Of a stretch of 64,000 nt of DNA, positions 8,236 to 17,851 are shown one piece after another (within the stretch, counting starts at the first letter, position 1; each line of letters starts with the position of its first letter). Source of the stretch: Brenneria rubrifaciens (GTDB lineage Bacteria; Pseudomonadota; Gammaproteobacteria; Enterobacterales; Enterobacteriaceae); NCBI RefSeq assembly GCF_005484945.1, contig NZ_CP034035.1, positions 2,294,001 through 2,358,000 of the forward strand, given 5' to 3'. The notes below the pieces were generated by a model that was not told the origin of the DNA, ran no database searches, and saw nothing but the letters and a program-made list of their open reading frames with translations. The translations under genes were made by a program, and so were the position numbers.

Positions 8236-10095
8236 TTACCGCGGATATTCCCGCTCAATAAACGCGGCAAAATCCTGACACATCTTCTCATCGCCTTTTT
8301 CATTATCCGCCAGAACCCGATCGCCATCGACAATCTGTATCCGCGCGGACAAATCAAAATCCGCCGCCGATTGAGGGCGTAATCGCGCCTGCGTCATGGT
8401 GGCCTGAGCGTGTTGCCAGGCTTCATCAACCGTCAGATTACAGGCGCGCGCCAGGTACCCGGGATTAAACCCTTCCCCGGTGAGACTGATTAAGGTGGCG
8501 TCATGGCTGACACTGTTTCCCGGCAGCCAGTAATGTTTTGCCAGATCGGGGCCAATGGCGGCGTTATCCGTCAGATAGCCATCTCGTTGCAGGAAATAGT
8601 GCCGGGTTTGCTCCACCGCCATCAGCGCCAGCAGGTATCCCTGATAGGAACAGGCCGACTCCATTGACAACAGATGCGGGATCGCCAGCGTGGGCCGCGG
8701 ACTTCCGCTGATGCCTAAAATACGCTGTTCAACATCGCGCGCCAGTTGCGTTATCGCCTGCGGCGTACGCTGCTCATCGTCCCACGAATAGAGTTCCCAC
8801 TCAAAGTAAGGCACCAGCAGAATATGCCGTTCATTGAATGCGCGCATCGGCTGCCGGGTATGAATATCCGCACGGATCAGGTCATCAGGGATGACGTCTC
8901 CCTGCGCGTTTTTGGCATAACGTTTTAGCCAGTCGGCGTCATGCAACAGGCTATCGCAAAACATGGATTGCGTTTCCGCGTAAGCCATGGATGTGGGCGG
9001 GAATTCCTGTGAGAAACAGGGCGCATTCTGACGAATGTTGGCAAAATGCGCCGCGTGTCCCCCTTCATGAAACAGCGTATTGATGCCGCCGGCGCCGCTG
9101 CCAACCTGATCCGGCTTCGCCAGACTGGTGAAATTAATGCGTGCCGGTATCCATTCACCCTGCTGAACAAAAGCGGGAACCGGCGCATGCATAAAACCGT
9201 TCTCGTATTTGCCCTTGCGCACCAGCAAATCAAGCTGCATTCGCGCCCCGTTAAAACCAATATGCAGACGCTTAAAACTGTTGACCCAGCGCGCCAGCGA
9301 AGCGGCAAACGGGAAATAGGGATCGAGCTGACGGGTGACATCCCCCGCGCTGGCGTAACGAATGTTCCACGGCTGCAACGCAGCCTGCCCTTTCAACGCC
9401 GCCAGTTCACGCAGACTTCGATCATTTGCGTCGCGGGTCTGCTCCTCAAAAGGATTGAGAATAGCGAAAAGCTGCTCCGGCGACATGCGCTCGGTTTTGT
9501 TGACCTTATAGTCGAAATAGTTACGGTAACCCATCTGGCGGGCGAAACGGTTACGCAGGTTTATCAGCTCAGGAAAACCGTTATGCAATAACCACTGCTC
9601 CAGATCGCGCAACGCTTGCTGGGAGCTCTGCCGGTAGGCTTCCGTATCATTCGTCGCCTGATTGGTCAGCAACTCGCCCAATGAGGCTGCAACCCGTTTA
9701 CCGTTGGCATCCAGATGCGTCATCTCATAGGCTTTGCGTTTCTCATACAGCGCGCTTTCCGCGGCGATAATGTCATCCATCAACCCTTGCGCCAGAGGGT
9801 CTTCGATGACGTTGCAGTCAAAAAACCGATACCACCCTTGCAGACCGTGCAGCAATGCCTGCTGATTATCGCTTGCAGGATGCGCTTCCAGCGCGGATAG
9901 ATGCTGGCGTAATTCCACTAAACGCCGCGGTTGAGCAATAAAACGTTTGTAAGCGCTTTCCGCCGTCGAAAACTGCGCGGACACTTCGTCATTGCCCGTG
10001 CCCATATAAAGCTGCCAGAACAGATCTTCTTTCGCCTGATGAACGGCAAGATAATCACGGTTCAGCGCATTAAAATACTCTTCAGTCTGTTGCAT
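8236..10095 (-). CDS. M3-like (oligoendopeptidase F type) zinc metallopeptidase
   Basis: The product has 619 residues, no signal peptide and no membrane segment, so it is predicted cytoplasmic. The gluzincin motif HEGGHAAH occurs near residue 343, with acidic residues downstream (for example SMAYAETQSMFCD near 367) able to supply the third zinc ligand. The mainly helical N-terminal half is typical of M3/M2-type peptidases that trim short peptides. ATG at 10095. It stands alone, convergent to glnQ and downstream of ybiB on the same strand with a 61-base gap. The exact subfamily is uncertain. Confidence 0.8.
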   Translation of the reverse strand: MQQTEEYFNALNRDYLAVHQAKEDLFWQLYMGTGNDEVSAQFSTAESAYKRFIAQPRRLVELRQHLSALEAHPASDNQQALLHGLQGWYRFFDCNVIEDPLAQGLMDDIIAAESALYEKRKAYEMTHLDANGKRVAASLGELLTNQATNDTEAYRQSSQQALRDLEQWLLHNGFPELINLRNRFARQMGYRNYFDYKVNKTERMSPEQLFAILNPFEEQTRDANDRSLRELAALKGQAALQPWNIRYASAGDVTRQLDPYFPFAASLARWVNSFKRLHIGFNGARMQLDLLVRKGKYENGFMHAPVPAFVQQGEWIPARINFTSLAKPDQVGSGAGGINTLFHEGGHAAHFANIRQNAPCFSQEFPPTSMAYAETQSMFCDSLLHDADWLKRYAKNAQGDVIPDDLIRADIHTRQPMRAFNERHILLVPYFEWELYSWDDEQRTPQAITQLARDVEQRILGISGSPRPTLAIPHLLSMESACSYQGYLLALMAVEQTRHYFLQRDGYLTDNAAIGPDLAKHYWLPGNSVSHDATLISLTGEGFNPGYLARACNLTVDEAWQHAQATMTQARLRPQSAADFDLSARIQIVDGDRVLADNEKGDEKMCQDFAAFIEREYPR

Positions 10096-10156
10096 GATAT
10101 TCCTTCTTTAAAGAGGAAAATAAGATCGATTGGCACAGTATGTGACGCTCAATCGC

Positions 10157-11125
10157 TTATCCCAAACGTTTTCTAATCGTCGCGACCGCCTGCTCCATTG
10201 TCGGCGCTTCGCCAGCCGCCACCAGACAGCAGGCTAGCTGCGAACGAATCGCGTGCGGTAAGGCAATTTCTCCCGCCAGACATTGCGCCGTCCAGCGTGC
10301 GGTGGTGGCTGCGTCCTTCGCCGTAGGCAGGCCGTCAGGCGCGACCAGGGTATCCTGCCGCAGTTGCAGCACCTGGGTTTTCTGTTGGTGAATAAAATGA
10401 ATTTCCGGGCAGCGCCGCGGGTTCGCGTACGCTTCGCCTTCCGTTCCGTGCATCAATAAGGCGCGGCCATGAATAGCTTTGAAAAAGGTCCCGACGCGGT
10501 CGATATATTCAGGGTGCGACACGCTGGCGATCCTCAATACATCGGCCTGTGCGAAAGGCGTCGCCACTTTCGCCAGGGTATGGCTGCTGTTACGCAGCCC
10601 CATGCGCCAGCGTAACTGCAATTGCCGGTCAATCTCAGGACAGAGCAGCGAAACCGGGATGAATACCGGTTGATCGTCATCAAGCCGCCGCTGCGCCTGC
10701 TCCACACTCTCCGCCCCCGCGACGCCAAGATGACGCAGTATTTCAGCGCTGGTCACGCGCGTCGGGTCTTCACTGACGCCATGAATCACCACCGGAAAGC
10801 CCAGTTTGGTCAGCGACAGCGCCAACAGCGGCGTCAGATTCGCCTGCTTTCTCGCTCCGTTATAACTGGGGATAACCACCGGCAGAGGGCGGTTGGCCGG
10901 CGGCTGAAGATGAAGAACCCGCTCGCTCATGGCCTGATAAAAGCCGAACATTTCTGTTTCGGACTCGCCTTTAATGCGAAAGGCGATCAGCAACCCCCCC
11001 AGTTCAAGCTCGGGGACTTCACCGCGCAGTATCCGGCAGTAAAGCGCATAGGCGGTGGCCAGATCCAGATCGCGGGCATGGTTTTTACCACGCCCGACCT
11101 CTTTAATAACCTTGGTGTAATCCAT
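10157..11125 (-). CDS. ybiB: YbiB, TrpD2-like nucleic-acid-binding protein
   Basis: The product has 322 residues and is colinear with E. coli YbiB, a dimer with the fold of anthranilate phosphoribosyltransferase (TrpD) that lacks the enzyme's activity and binds DNA/RNA non-specifically. The conserved segments KEVGRGKNHARDL and VIPSYNGARKQANLTPLLAL are present. The ATG at 11125 follows GGGAGGG. In E. coli it lies downstream of dinG in an SOS-linked pair. Here the same order holds, but a frameshifted small gene (11161-11390) intervenes. Confidence 0.93.
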   Translation of the reverse strand: MDYTKVIKEVGRGKNHARDLDLATAYALYCRILRGEVPELELGGLLIAFRIKGESETEMFGFYQAMSERVLHLQPPANRPLPVVIPSYNGARKQANLTPLLALSLTKLGFPVVIHGVSEDPTRVTSAEILRHLGVAGAESVEQAQRRLDDDQPVFIPVSLLCPEIDRQLQLRWRMGLRNSSHTLAKVATPFAQADVLRIASVSHPEYIDRVGTFFKAIHGRALLMHGTEGEAYANPRRCPEIHFIHQQKTQVLQLRQDTLVAPDGLPTAKDAATTARWTAQCLAGEIALPHAIRSQLACCLVAAGEAPTMEQAVATIRKRLG

Positions 11126-11160
11126 GCAGCCCTCCCGTTAACGGCAATGCCGTTGATGGC

Positions 11161-11390
11161 TTATACCCGCAACCACGACTGTCGCCAACCCTGTCTGGTC
11201 TCGGTCGGTTCCCGTCGGGCGTCATAGCGCGCTTGTTCCGCCAGCTTTGTGTAGCGTATTTCCTAGCGTTGCACTCACTTTCCGAACGACGATGACTTGA
11301 ACCGTCAACCAGCGACAACGTCGGCAAATGTCCCGCCCGGTTACGCTCGATGTAATAATCCTTATTGCGCTTTTTACTCTTGTTACTCAA
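11161..11390 (-). pseudogene. Frameshifted small gene between dinG and ybiB
   Basis: A TTG-started frame overlaps the dinG stop (TTGA) and encodes a basic N-terminus, MSNKSKKRNKDYYIERNRAG. The start frame stays open but reads on into ybiB. Near position 11244 the protein-like reading switches frame to EIRYTKLAEQARYDARREP and continues to WRQSWLRV and a TAA at 11161-11163. The 230-base span is one base short of 77 codons, so one deleted base explains both halves and implies an original 76-residue protein. A ribosome site (AGCGGGA) lies within the end of dinG. The family is not recognised. A sequencing error is possible. Confidence 0.5.
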
Positions 11391-13486
11391 GGCATTTCCC
11401 GCTCTTCGATCGGAAAAACCGGTAAAGCGGCAAGCAGTTGAGCGCCATAGCCTTTACTGACCAAACGACGATCGTAAATCACAATTTCGCCAAAGCACTC
11501 ATGGCTGCGGATTAAACGTCCCACTTGCTGTATCAGACTGAACGACGCGCTGGGTAAGCTTTGTACCACAAACGGATGACGTTTCAGGCTTTTGAGCCAT
11601 TCGCCTTCGGTCAAAATCACCGGGCTGTCGATAGGCGGAAAGGCGATTTTGTGAATATGAACCTGCGACAACAGTTCACCTTTCAGATCCAACCCCTCGG
11701 CAAATGACTGCAACCCAATCAGCACGCTGGACTCTCCCGCTTCAACGCGCTGTCGATGCAGTTCAACCAGTCGGTAACGCGGCTTGTCTCCCTGTACCAG
11801 CAGCATCAACCGTAAATCGGTCACCTGCGTCAAAAAAAGCTGCATGGCGCGCTGACTGGCGAACAGCATCAGCATACCGCGATGCGTCTCCTTCTTCAGT
11901 TCCGCTCTGAAAAAGGCGGCCATTTCCGCGACATGCTGTGCTTCGCTCGCCATCAACGGTTCATAACGCATTTTGGGGATCACCAGGCGCCCTTGTTCAC
12001 GGTGATTAAACGGCGAGTCCAGCGAAATAAACCGGTCGCCATCGCGCTCGCTCAGACCTGATAATTCCTGTATCCGGGCAAAACTGTTCAGTGAACGTAA
12101 GGTCGCCGAGGTGACGACCACGTGCGGCACCTTGCTCCACAGCAGTTTTTCCAATTGCTCGCTCACCCGGATACCAGCGCAGTGCAGATGCAAATGGAGC
12201 TGTTTGTCGCGAATATCACGGGTAAGCCATTTGGAAACCGGCGCATTAGAGGATTTTTCCATGGCCGCCAAACGCCACAGCTTGGTCAGCGACTCCAGGT
12301 AGCCAAGCGCCCGGCTCATTTTCAGCAGCGACTGATGCAGACGTACGGCATCATGCTTGGCGGTTTTCTCACTGAGATCGTTGAGCATGAACTCCGTCAG
12401 CGCGCGCAGCGTGTCGGTTAGCTTGAACAGCCGGACACAGATTTCACGCATCTCTTCCGGCATTTGCCCCATTGCAAAGCGATACCCGGCCTCGTGGCCG
12501 TCGCCCGGCAAGAATTGTCCGCAACATTGCGCGAACATCCGTACCTGCTCACGCAGTTCTTCGCAATGGCTGGTCAACCTTTCGCTGTGCGCCAATCGCG
12601 GCGGCGATTTTGGCGCAAACTGCGACATACACAGCCCGATCAACTGCACCAGTTGTTCTAACTGTACGGTGATCATCTCTGGCGTCACATCGCCCGACAT
12701 CTCCAGCGTATCGCGGGCGACATCGGGAATATGGTGCCCTTCATCCAGCACCAGCAGCAGATCTTTCGGATTGGGCAGAACCGATTCGCTTTCCATCGCC
12801 GCCATCACCAGCGCGTGGTTGGTCACCACGACGTCCGCCTGCTCAATCTCACGCCTGGCAACGAAAAATGGACACGCCCGGAAGTAATGACAGTGATGTG
12901 CGAGACAGTTCGCCTTATCGGTGCTCAGCTTGCGCCACAGGCTGTCGTTAATCGATTCCTGATAATGATCGCGTAATCCGTCCCAGGTGCCGCTTTGCAA
13001 CGCTTTCTCAACCCGTGAACACTGCGCCTGTTCCTCCCGGCTGGAAGGCGCCAGTTCGTCCCCCGGAAACAGCGTTAAATCGCCTTGCGCATCGACATCG
13101 GTCGCCAGCCTTGCCAGATTACGCGGACACACATAGCGCCCGCGGCCGAACGCCGCGGTATAGGTCAGTTCAGGGATAAATTTGCGCAATAAAGGCAGGT
13201 CTTTACTGAAAATCTGATCTTGCAACGCCACATTCGCGGTGCTGACCACCAGCGTTCTTTCCTCCGCGCGCCCGATCGCAATGCCGGGGATCAAATAGGA
13301 CAGCGTCTTCCCCACCCCGGTAGGCGCTTCAATCACCAGGTGGCGCGGATATTCTCCCGCCAGCGTCTTAGCGACTTCGGCGATCATCTGTCGCTGGGGA
13401 ATACGAGGAATAAAATCCGGGATCTGCTGTTGCAGGGCCTTATACCATTGACCAATCTGCAATTTTATTGCGGGGGACAGCGCCAT
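11387..13486 (-). CDS. dinG: ATP-dependent DNA helicase DinG
   Basis: This 699-residue XPD-like superfamily 2 helicase (5'-3') unwinds D-loops, R-loops and forks. Walker A APTGVGKT is near residue 53, the DEGHH box near 248, and the Fe-S domain has cysteines in RGRYVCPRNL and NCLAHHCHYFRACPFF. The C-terminus stops just after PVFPIEER, about 20 residues earlier than E. coli DinG, losing the basic tail. The ATG at 13486 (MALSPAIK) matches E. coli. No LexA box is visible in the 136 bases upstream, although the E. coli gene is SOS-induced. Confidence 0.96.
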   Translation of the reverse strand: MALSPAIKLQIGQWYKALQQQIPDFIPRIPQRQMIAEVAKTLAGEYPRHLVIEAPTGVGKTLSYLIPGIAIGRAEERTLVVSTANVALQDQIFSKDLPLLRKFIPELTYTAAFGRGRYVCPRNLARLATDVDAQGDLTLFPGDELAPSSREEQAQCSRVEKALQSGTWDGLRDHYQESINDSLWRKLSTDKANCLAHHCHYFRACPFFVARREIEQADVVVTNHALVMAAMESESVLPNPKDLLLVLDEGHHIPDVARDTLEMSGDVTPEMITVQLEQLVQLIGLCMSQFAPKSPPRLAHSERLTSHCEELREQVRMFAQCCGQFLPGDGHEAGYRFAMGQMPEEMREICVRLFKLTDTLRALTEFMLNDLSEKTAKHDAVRLHQSLLKMSRALGYLESLTKLWRLAAMEKSSNAPVSKWLTRDIRDKQLHLHLHCAGIRVSEQLEKLLWSKVPHVVVTSATLRSLNSFARIQELSGLSERDGDRFISLDSPFNHREQGRLVIPKMRYEPLMASEAQHVAEMAAFFRAELKKETHRGMLMLFASQRAMQLFLTQVTDLRLMLLVQGDKPRYRLVELHRQRVEAGESSVLIGLQSFAEGLDLKGELLSQVHIHKIAFPPIDSPVILTEGEWLKSLKRHPFVVQSLPSASFSLIQQVGRLIRSHECFGEIVIYDRRLVSKGYGAQLLAALPVFPIEEREMP

Positions 13487-13622
13487 GCATTCTCTGTGAT
13501 TATGGAATCTGGCGAACATTGTCCCACAGACCAACCAGCCCGTCAGCCGATATCACGCAACATGCCTTGTTTCAACTGCGGAAGGCTTTATAATTCGTGG
13601 CAAGCTACAAAAGGATAACCTG

Positions 13623-13730
13623 ATGAATTTAAGCAAACTGGGTGTGATCGGGCTGTTCGCTCTGTGCGCCATCGGCGGGATCGGCGGCGTAATGCTGGTG
13701 GGTTACATTGTTATTGTTCACGGCGGTTGA
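13623..13730 (+). CDS. 35-residue single-span membrane protein
   Basis: The ATG at 13623 follows AAGGATAA at good spacing and encodes MNLSKLGVIG followed by a glycine-rich hydrophobic span of about 25 residues ending VIVHGG, then TGA. This is a typical small inner-membrane protein. It is transcribed divergently from dinG (136 bases apart) and converges on idi. I do not recognise the family. Support comes from the ribosome site, the clean hydrophobic profile and the lack of any other explanation for the gap. Confidence 0.65.
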   Translation: MNLSKLGVIGLFALCAIGGIGGVMLVGYIVIVHGG

Positions 13731-13765
13731 CGACAACACCGCGCCATCAGCAACCGCATCGGCAT

Positions 13766-14311
13766 TTATCCGCGGCGGGCGAGTTCAACCTGAAATTGTT
13801 TCCAGTAGGCGGGAATGCGTGAAAATGTCAGCCTGAACCAGGCGGTAAAACGCTCCGGCGACGCATCCATACTGCGTCTAATCTGTTCCAGCGACAGATA
13901 CTCATAATCCGCCGCTTCTGCAGGATTAATCTGGGGAATATCATCCGTTATGCCAAAATGGACATGCCCCACCTCATGTTCAGTGAGGCCGTTATTCAGC
14001 GGCAACCGGTAAGTCAGCGTAAACATGGGCGTCAGCGGGCAGCGTATCCCCATTTCCTGATACAGCCGGCGATGCGCTGCCTGCAAAGTCTTTTCTCCCG
14101 GTGCGGGATGGCTGCAACAGGTATTACTCCACAACCCCCCGCTATGATATTTATCAACCGCCCGTTGCTGAAGCAGCAATTGCTGGCGGGAATTGAACAC
14201 ATAAACGGTGATGGCACGATGTAATAACCCCTTCTCGTGCGCTTCCTGCTTTTCCATCACGCCGGTTGGCTGATCGTTTTCATTAACCAGAATCACTTCC
14301 GTCAACGGCAT
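13766..14311 (-). CDS. idi: Isopentenyl-diphosphate delta-isomerase (type 1)
   Basis: The product is a 181-residue Nudix-fold enzyme that interconverts isopentenyl and dimethylallyl diphosphate for isoprenoid synthesis in the cytoplasm. Cys65/Cys66 in NTCCSHP and the glutamates in EHEVGHVH (about 111-118) match the catalytic and metal-binding residues of type 1 Idi. His31 and the Nudix-like helix (AAHRRLYQEMG) are present. The ATG at 14311 follows AGAAGGGAGAGC. An upstream in-frame start at 14389 would add 26 unconserved residues. Confidence 0.95.
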   Translation of the reverse strand: MPLTEVILVNENDQPTGVMEKQEAHEKGLLHRAITVYVFNSRQQLLLQQRAVDKYHSGGLWSNTCCSHPAPGEKTLQAAHRRLYQEMGIRCPLTPMFTLTYRLPLNNGLTEHEVGHVHFGITDDIPQINPAEAADYEYLSLEQIRRSMDASPERFTAWFRLTFSRIPAYWKQFQVELARRG

Positions 14312-14431
14312 ACCGCTCTCCCTTCTCTGTAAGGTTCCACACGGTATAACACACCCATGTTTGATAACAAACCCATCGCGTGCGATCAAAATAGATGGAG
14401 CGAGTCATCTACGACATTGTCACCGGTGTGG

Positions 14432-14451
14432 CCGCAGGTCTTGACCTGCGG
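14432..14451. repeat. Hairpin between idi and bglX
   Basis: CCGCAGGT and ACCTGCGG pair around loop CTTG, 15 bases beyond the 3' end of bglX. No T-run follows, so it may only protect the bglX mRNA 3' end. Confidence 0.4.
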
Positions 14452-14465
14452 TCGCTGGACGTTGA

Positions 14466-16772
14466 TTACAGCAGCGTGAAACGCTGGCTCTTCACACGTT
14501 GCGAATCCAAACCGATAAACACATCGAATGTACCCGGCTCAACCACCTGCTGCATGCGGGCATTGTAGAACTTCAGCGCCTCCTGATCGATGGGGAAACG
14601 AATCGTGCGGGACTCGCCCGGTTGCAGCATGACTTTCTGGAAGCCGCGCAGTTCTTTCACCGGACGGCTGACAGACGCCACCACATCATGCAGATATATC
14701 TGTACCACAGTTTCCCCTGCCCGATCGCCGGTATTTTTTACCGTTACGCTGGCCGTCAGCGAACCATCACGCTTCATGGTCTGGCTGGACAGACGCACAT
14801 CCGAAACGCTGAATGTGGTGTAGCTCAGGCCATACCCAAATGGATAGAGCGGTCCATTAGCCTCATCGTAATAGTGGGAGGTGTATTTGCCGGGGTTTTC
14901 CGGCGTATACGGTCGTCCTGAGGGTAAATGATTGTAATAGATCGGTATTTGACCGACAGAACGGGGGAAAGACATCGGCAGCTTGCCGGAAGGGTTATAG
15001 TCGCCGAACAGCACATCCGCAATCGCATTGCCCCCTTCGGTGCCGCTGAACCAGGTTTCCAGCAACGCATCCGCCTGTTGATTTTCACGCACCAGCGCCA
15101 GCGGACGGCCGTTCATCAATACCAGAACCAGCGGTTTGCCCGTGGCCTTCAGCGCCGCGATCAGATCACGCTGGCTTTGCGGCAGATCGATATTGGAACG
15201 GCTGGAGGCTTCATGCGCCATACCTGCCGCTTCCCCCACCACCGCCACCACGACATCGGCTTTTTTCGCCGTCTGAACCGCTTCGTCAATCATCACCTGG
15301 GGAGGGCGCTTATCCATCTGCACCGCCTCTTCGTATTGGTTCAGGAAATCGATAATTCCCTGATGGTTACTGACGTTGGCGCCTTTGGCATACAGAATGG
15401 CGGCCTTGTCGCCAACGGCATTCTTCATGCCCTGATAGACGGTGATGGTTTGTTTGGTCACGCCTGCCGCCGACCAACTGCCCATGGTGTCACGCTGGCT
15501 GTCGGCCAGCGGCCCGACGACGGCAATAACGCCCTGTTTTTTCAACGGCAGCGTTTGCAGCCGGTTTTTCAGCAACACCAGACTTTTTCGCGCCATCTCA
15601 CGGGCTTCCAGACGGTGTAAACGACTTTCCGCGTTGGTATCCGCCGGATCGGAACCCGCCGGTCCCAGGTGGCGGTAAGGATCGGCAAACAACCCCATGT
15701 CGTACTTCACATTCAGCACCTGACGGCAGGCCTCATCGATCTCCCGCTCCGTCACCGCGCCGCTTTTCACCAGCCCCGGCAGGTAGCGGATGAAATATTC
15801 ATCGCTCATGCTCATGCCGACGCCGGATTTCAACGCCAAGCGTGAAGCGTCGCGCGCGTCGGCCGCCACGCCGTGTTTGATCAGCTCCTTGATCGCGCCG
15901 TGATCAGTAATGGTGATCCCTTTAAATCGCCATTGATCGCGCAGGATATCTTTCAATAACCAGCTATTTGAGGTCGCCGGCGTACCGTTGATGGCGTTCA
16001 GCGCCACCATGACGCCGCCGCTGCCGGCATCAATCGCGGCTTTATACGGCGGCAGATACTCCTGAAACATGCGCTGCGGGCTCATATCCACCGTGTTGTA
16101 ATCTCGCCCCCCTTCCACCGCGCCGTATAGCGCATAATGTTTTACGCTGGTCATCAGTGAATGACGGGCGGTAACGTCATCCCCTTGAAACGCTTTGACC
16201 ATCACGCCCGCGATTTTGCTGGTCAGCCAGGTATCCTCGCCGAAACCTTCAGACACCCGCCCCCAGCGCGGATCGCGGGTAATATCCACCATCGGCGCCC
16301 AGGTCATATTCAGCCCGTCCTCCGTGGCTTCATACGCCGCCACGCGCGCGCTGCCGGCAATCGCCTCCATATCCCAACTGGAAGCCAGCCCCAGCGCGAT
16401 CGGGAAAATGGTGCGCTGACCATGCACCACGTCATAAGCGAAGAACAGGGGAATTTTCAGGCGGCTGAGTTGCATCACCTGATCCTGCATTGCGCGAATA
16501 TCATGACGCGTTACGGTATTAAAAATCGCGCCGACCTGACCGTTCCTGATCATCTCGCGAATCGCTTCTTTGGGGTTATCCGTCCCGACGCTGATTAACC
16601 GCAACTGACCGATTTTTTCATTCAGCGTCATTTTTTTCATTAAATCAGAGACAAAAGCGTCACGCTGTTGATGTGACGACGTAACCGATGCCGTTACAGA
16701 CGTCATTTCCTGCGCGAAAGCCGGGTTATACGCAAGTCCAATTGCGAAAATCAGAGAAGTAAGCCATTTCAT
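14466..16772 (-). CDS. bglX: Periplasmic beta-glucosidase BglX (GH3)
   Basis: The 768-residue precursor has a signal peptide of about 20 residues ending in AFA, followed by a GH3 TIM barrel, an alpha/beta sandwich and a C-terminal fibronectin III-like domain. The catalytic Asp lies in TITDHGAI and substrate-binding segments such as HYALYGAVEGGRDYN are conserved. It matches E. coli BglX (765 residues), which hydrolyses beta-glucosides in the periplasm. ATG at 16772. For a plant-associated host it could process cellobiose-type oligosaccharides, but that is inference. Confidence 0.95.
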   Translation of the reverse strand: MKWLTSLIFAIGLAYNPAFAQEMTSVTASVTSSHQQRDAFVSDLMKKMTLNEKIGQLRLISVGTDNPKEAIREMIRNGQVGAIFNTVTRHDIRAMQDQVMQLSRLKIPLFFAYDVVHGQRTIFPIALGLASSWDMEAIAGSARVAAYEATEDGLNMTWAPMVDITRDPRWGRVSEGFGEDTWLTSKIAGVMVKAFQGDDVTARHSLMTSVKHYALYGAVEGGRDYNTVDMSPQRMFQEYLPPYKAAIDAGSGGVMVALNAINGTPATSNSWLLKDILRDQWRFKGITITDHGAIKELIKHGVAADARDASRLALKSGVGMSMSDEYFIRYLPGLVKSGAVTEREIDEACRQVLNVKYDMGLFADPYRHLGPAGSDPADTNAESRLHRLEAREMARKSLVLLKNRLQTLPLKKQGVIAVVGPLADSQRDTMGSWSAAGVTKQTITVYQGMKNAVGDKAAILYAKGANVSNHQGIIDFLNQYEEAVQMDKRPPQVMIDEAVQTAKKADVVVAVVGEAAGMAHEASSRSNIDLPQSQRDLIAALKATGKPLVLVLMNGRPLALVRENQQADALLETWFSGTEGGNAIADVLFGDYNPSGKLPMSFPRSVGQIPIYYNHLPSGRPYTPENPGKYTSHYYDEANGPLYPFGYGLSYTTFSVSDVRLSSQTMKRDGSLTASVTVKNTGDRAGETVVQIYLHDVVASVSRPVKELRGFQKVMLQPGESRTIRFPIDQEALKFYNARMQQVVEPGTFDVFIGLDSQRVKSQRFTLL

Positions 16773-17064
16773 TCTTTATCCAAACCCAATCATTCCAGGC
16801 GCCAGGACGCGTCGCTGAGGCACAGGACAGGTTGAAAATAATGTCGGCAACTGCGCCATACTATCTGGCAGAGTGAAGGCCGCCGAACCCGGCATTCACC
16901 TACAACGCCAACGTACTTAACTACACAGCGCGTAATCATAGTTTATTTACATACGTTCCATTTAATAAAAACTGAAAGAATAATACGATTAATGCGCCCG
17001 CAACGTGCAAATTGCGGGGATATGCCGTCAACACGATGACTTCCATCCAAGGAGTTCAGACACC
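16773..17064. other. Divergent region bglX/GST
   Basis: The 292-base region holds no coding sequence that I can support. The part nearest the GST gene (16921-16990) is AT-rich and should contain its promoter. No operator stands out. Confidence 0.4.
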
Positions 17065-17751
17065 ATGTACCAACTTTATATCGCCAATAAAAATTACTCG
17101 TCCTGGTCGCTACGGCCATGGGTGCTGTTAAAGGCGCTGTCTATACCGTTTGAAGAGAAAAAAGTCGCGTTTGCGCCCGGCGCGACACAGGCGGCGTTCA
17201 AGGCTTTTTCACCGACCGGCAAAGTGCCTTGCCTGATTGACGGCGCTATCACCGTGTGGGATTCACTGGCCATATCCGAATACCTGGCCGAAATGCATCC
17301 GCAGGTCTGGCCTGCCGATCCCCACGCTCGCGCCTGGGCTCGCTGCGCCGCAGCGGAAATGCACTCTGGCTTTACCGCGCTGCGGAATAATTGCGCCATG
17401 AGCTGTGGCGTAACAGTCAAAATAAACGCGATCTCTCCTGCCCTGAGCAGCGAAATACAGCGGATTGATGCGCTGTGGCAGGAGGGGTTAACGCGATTTG
17501 GCGGCCCGTTTTTGGCCGGGAAAAGCTTCACGGCGGTGGATGCGTTTTTCTCCCCGGTGGTGTTTCGGATCAAAACGTATCAGTTGCCGGTATCACCAAC
17601 GACGACCGCCTACAGTGAACATCTGCTGTCACAGCCTGCCATGCAGATCTGGTTGAAGGACGCGCTGGCGGAAACCTGGCGTGAACCTTCGCACGAAGAA
17701 GATATCGCCAGCGCGGGAGAAATTATCGAAGACCTGCGGGCGAAAGCGTAA
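17065..17751 (+). CDS. Glutathione S-transferase family protein
   Basis: The product has 228 residues. The N-terminal thioredoxin-like domain (residues 1-80) begins YIANKNYSSWSLRPWVLL, with serines in the position of the catalytic residue, and has the glutathione-binding segment TGKVPCLID with the following DS. A helical C-terminal domain follows. This fits a bacterial GST that conjugates or reduces with glutathione. Substrate unknown. The ATG at 17065 follows AAGGAG. The longer frame from 17005 lacks a ribosome site. Confidence 0.85.
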   Translation: MYQLYIANKNYSSWSLRPWVLLKALSIPFEEKKVAFAPGATQAAFKAFSPTGKVPCLIDGAITVWDSLAISEYLAEMHPQVWPADPHARAWARCAAAEMHSGFTALRNNCAMSCGVTVKINAISPALSSEIQRIDALWQEGLTRFGGPFLAGKSFTAVDAFFSPVVFRIKTYQLPVSPTTTAYSEHLLSQPAMQIWLKDALAETWREPSHEEDIASAGEIIEDLRAKA

Positions 17752-17851
17752 AAGACCAAGTCCGCTTCAGCTTCGCCCCGTTTTAACTTAAATAGTTATT
17801 GAAAACAGTGCAGATAAGTTCAGTATAATTTCGTGCGCAAAAGCGGTCCGC

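Noticed and set aside
8925..9591. Long open frames inside the M3 peptidase gene in other frames
   Set aside because: Shadows of GC-rich coding sequence. The peptidase frame has the conserved HEGGH motif.
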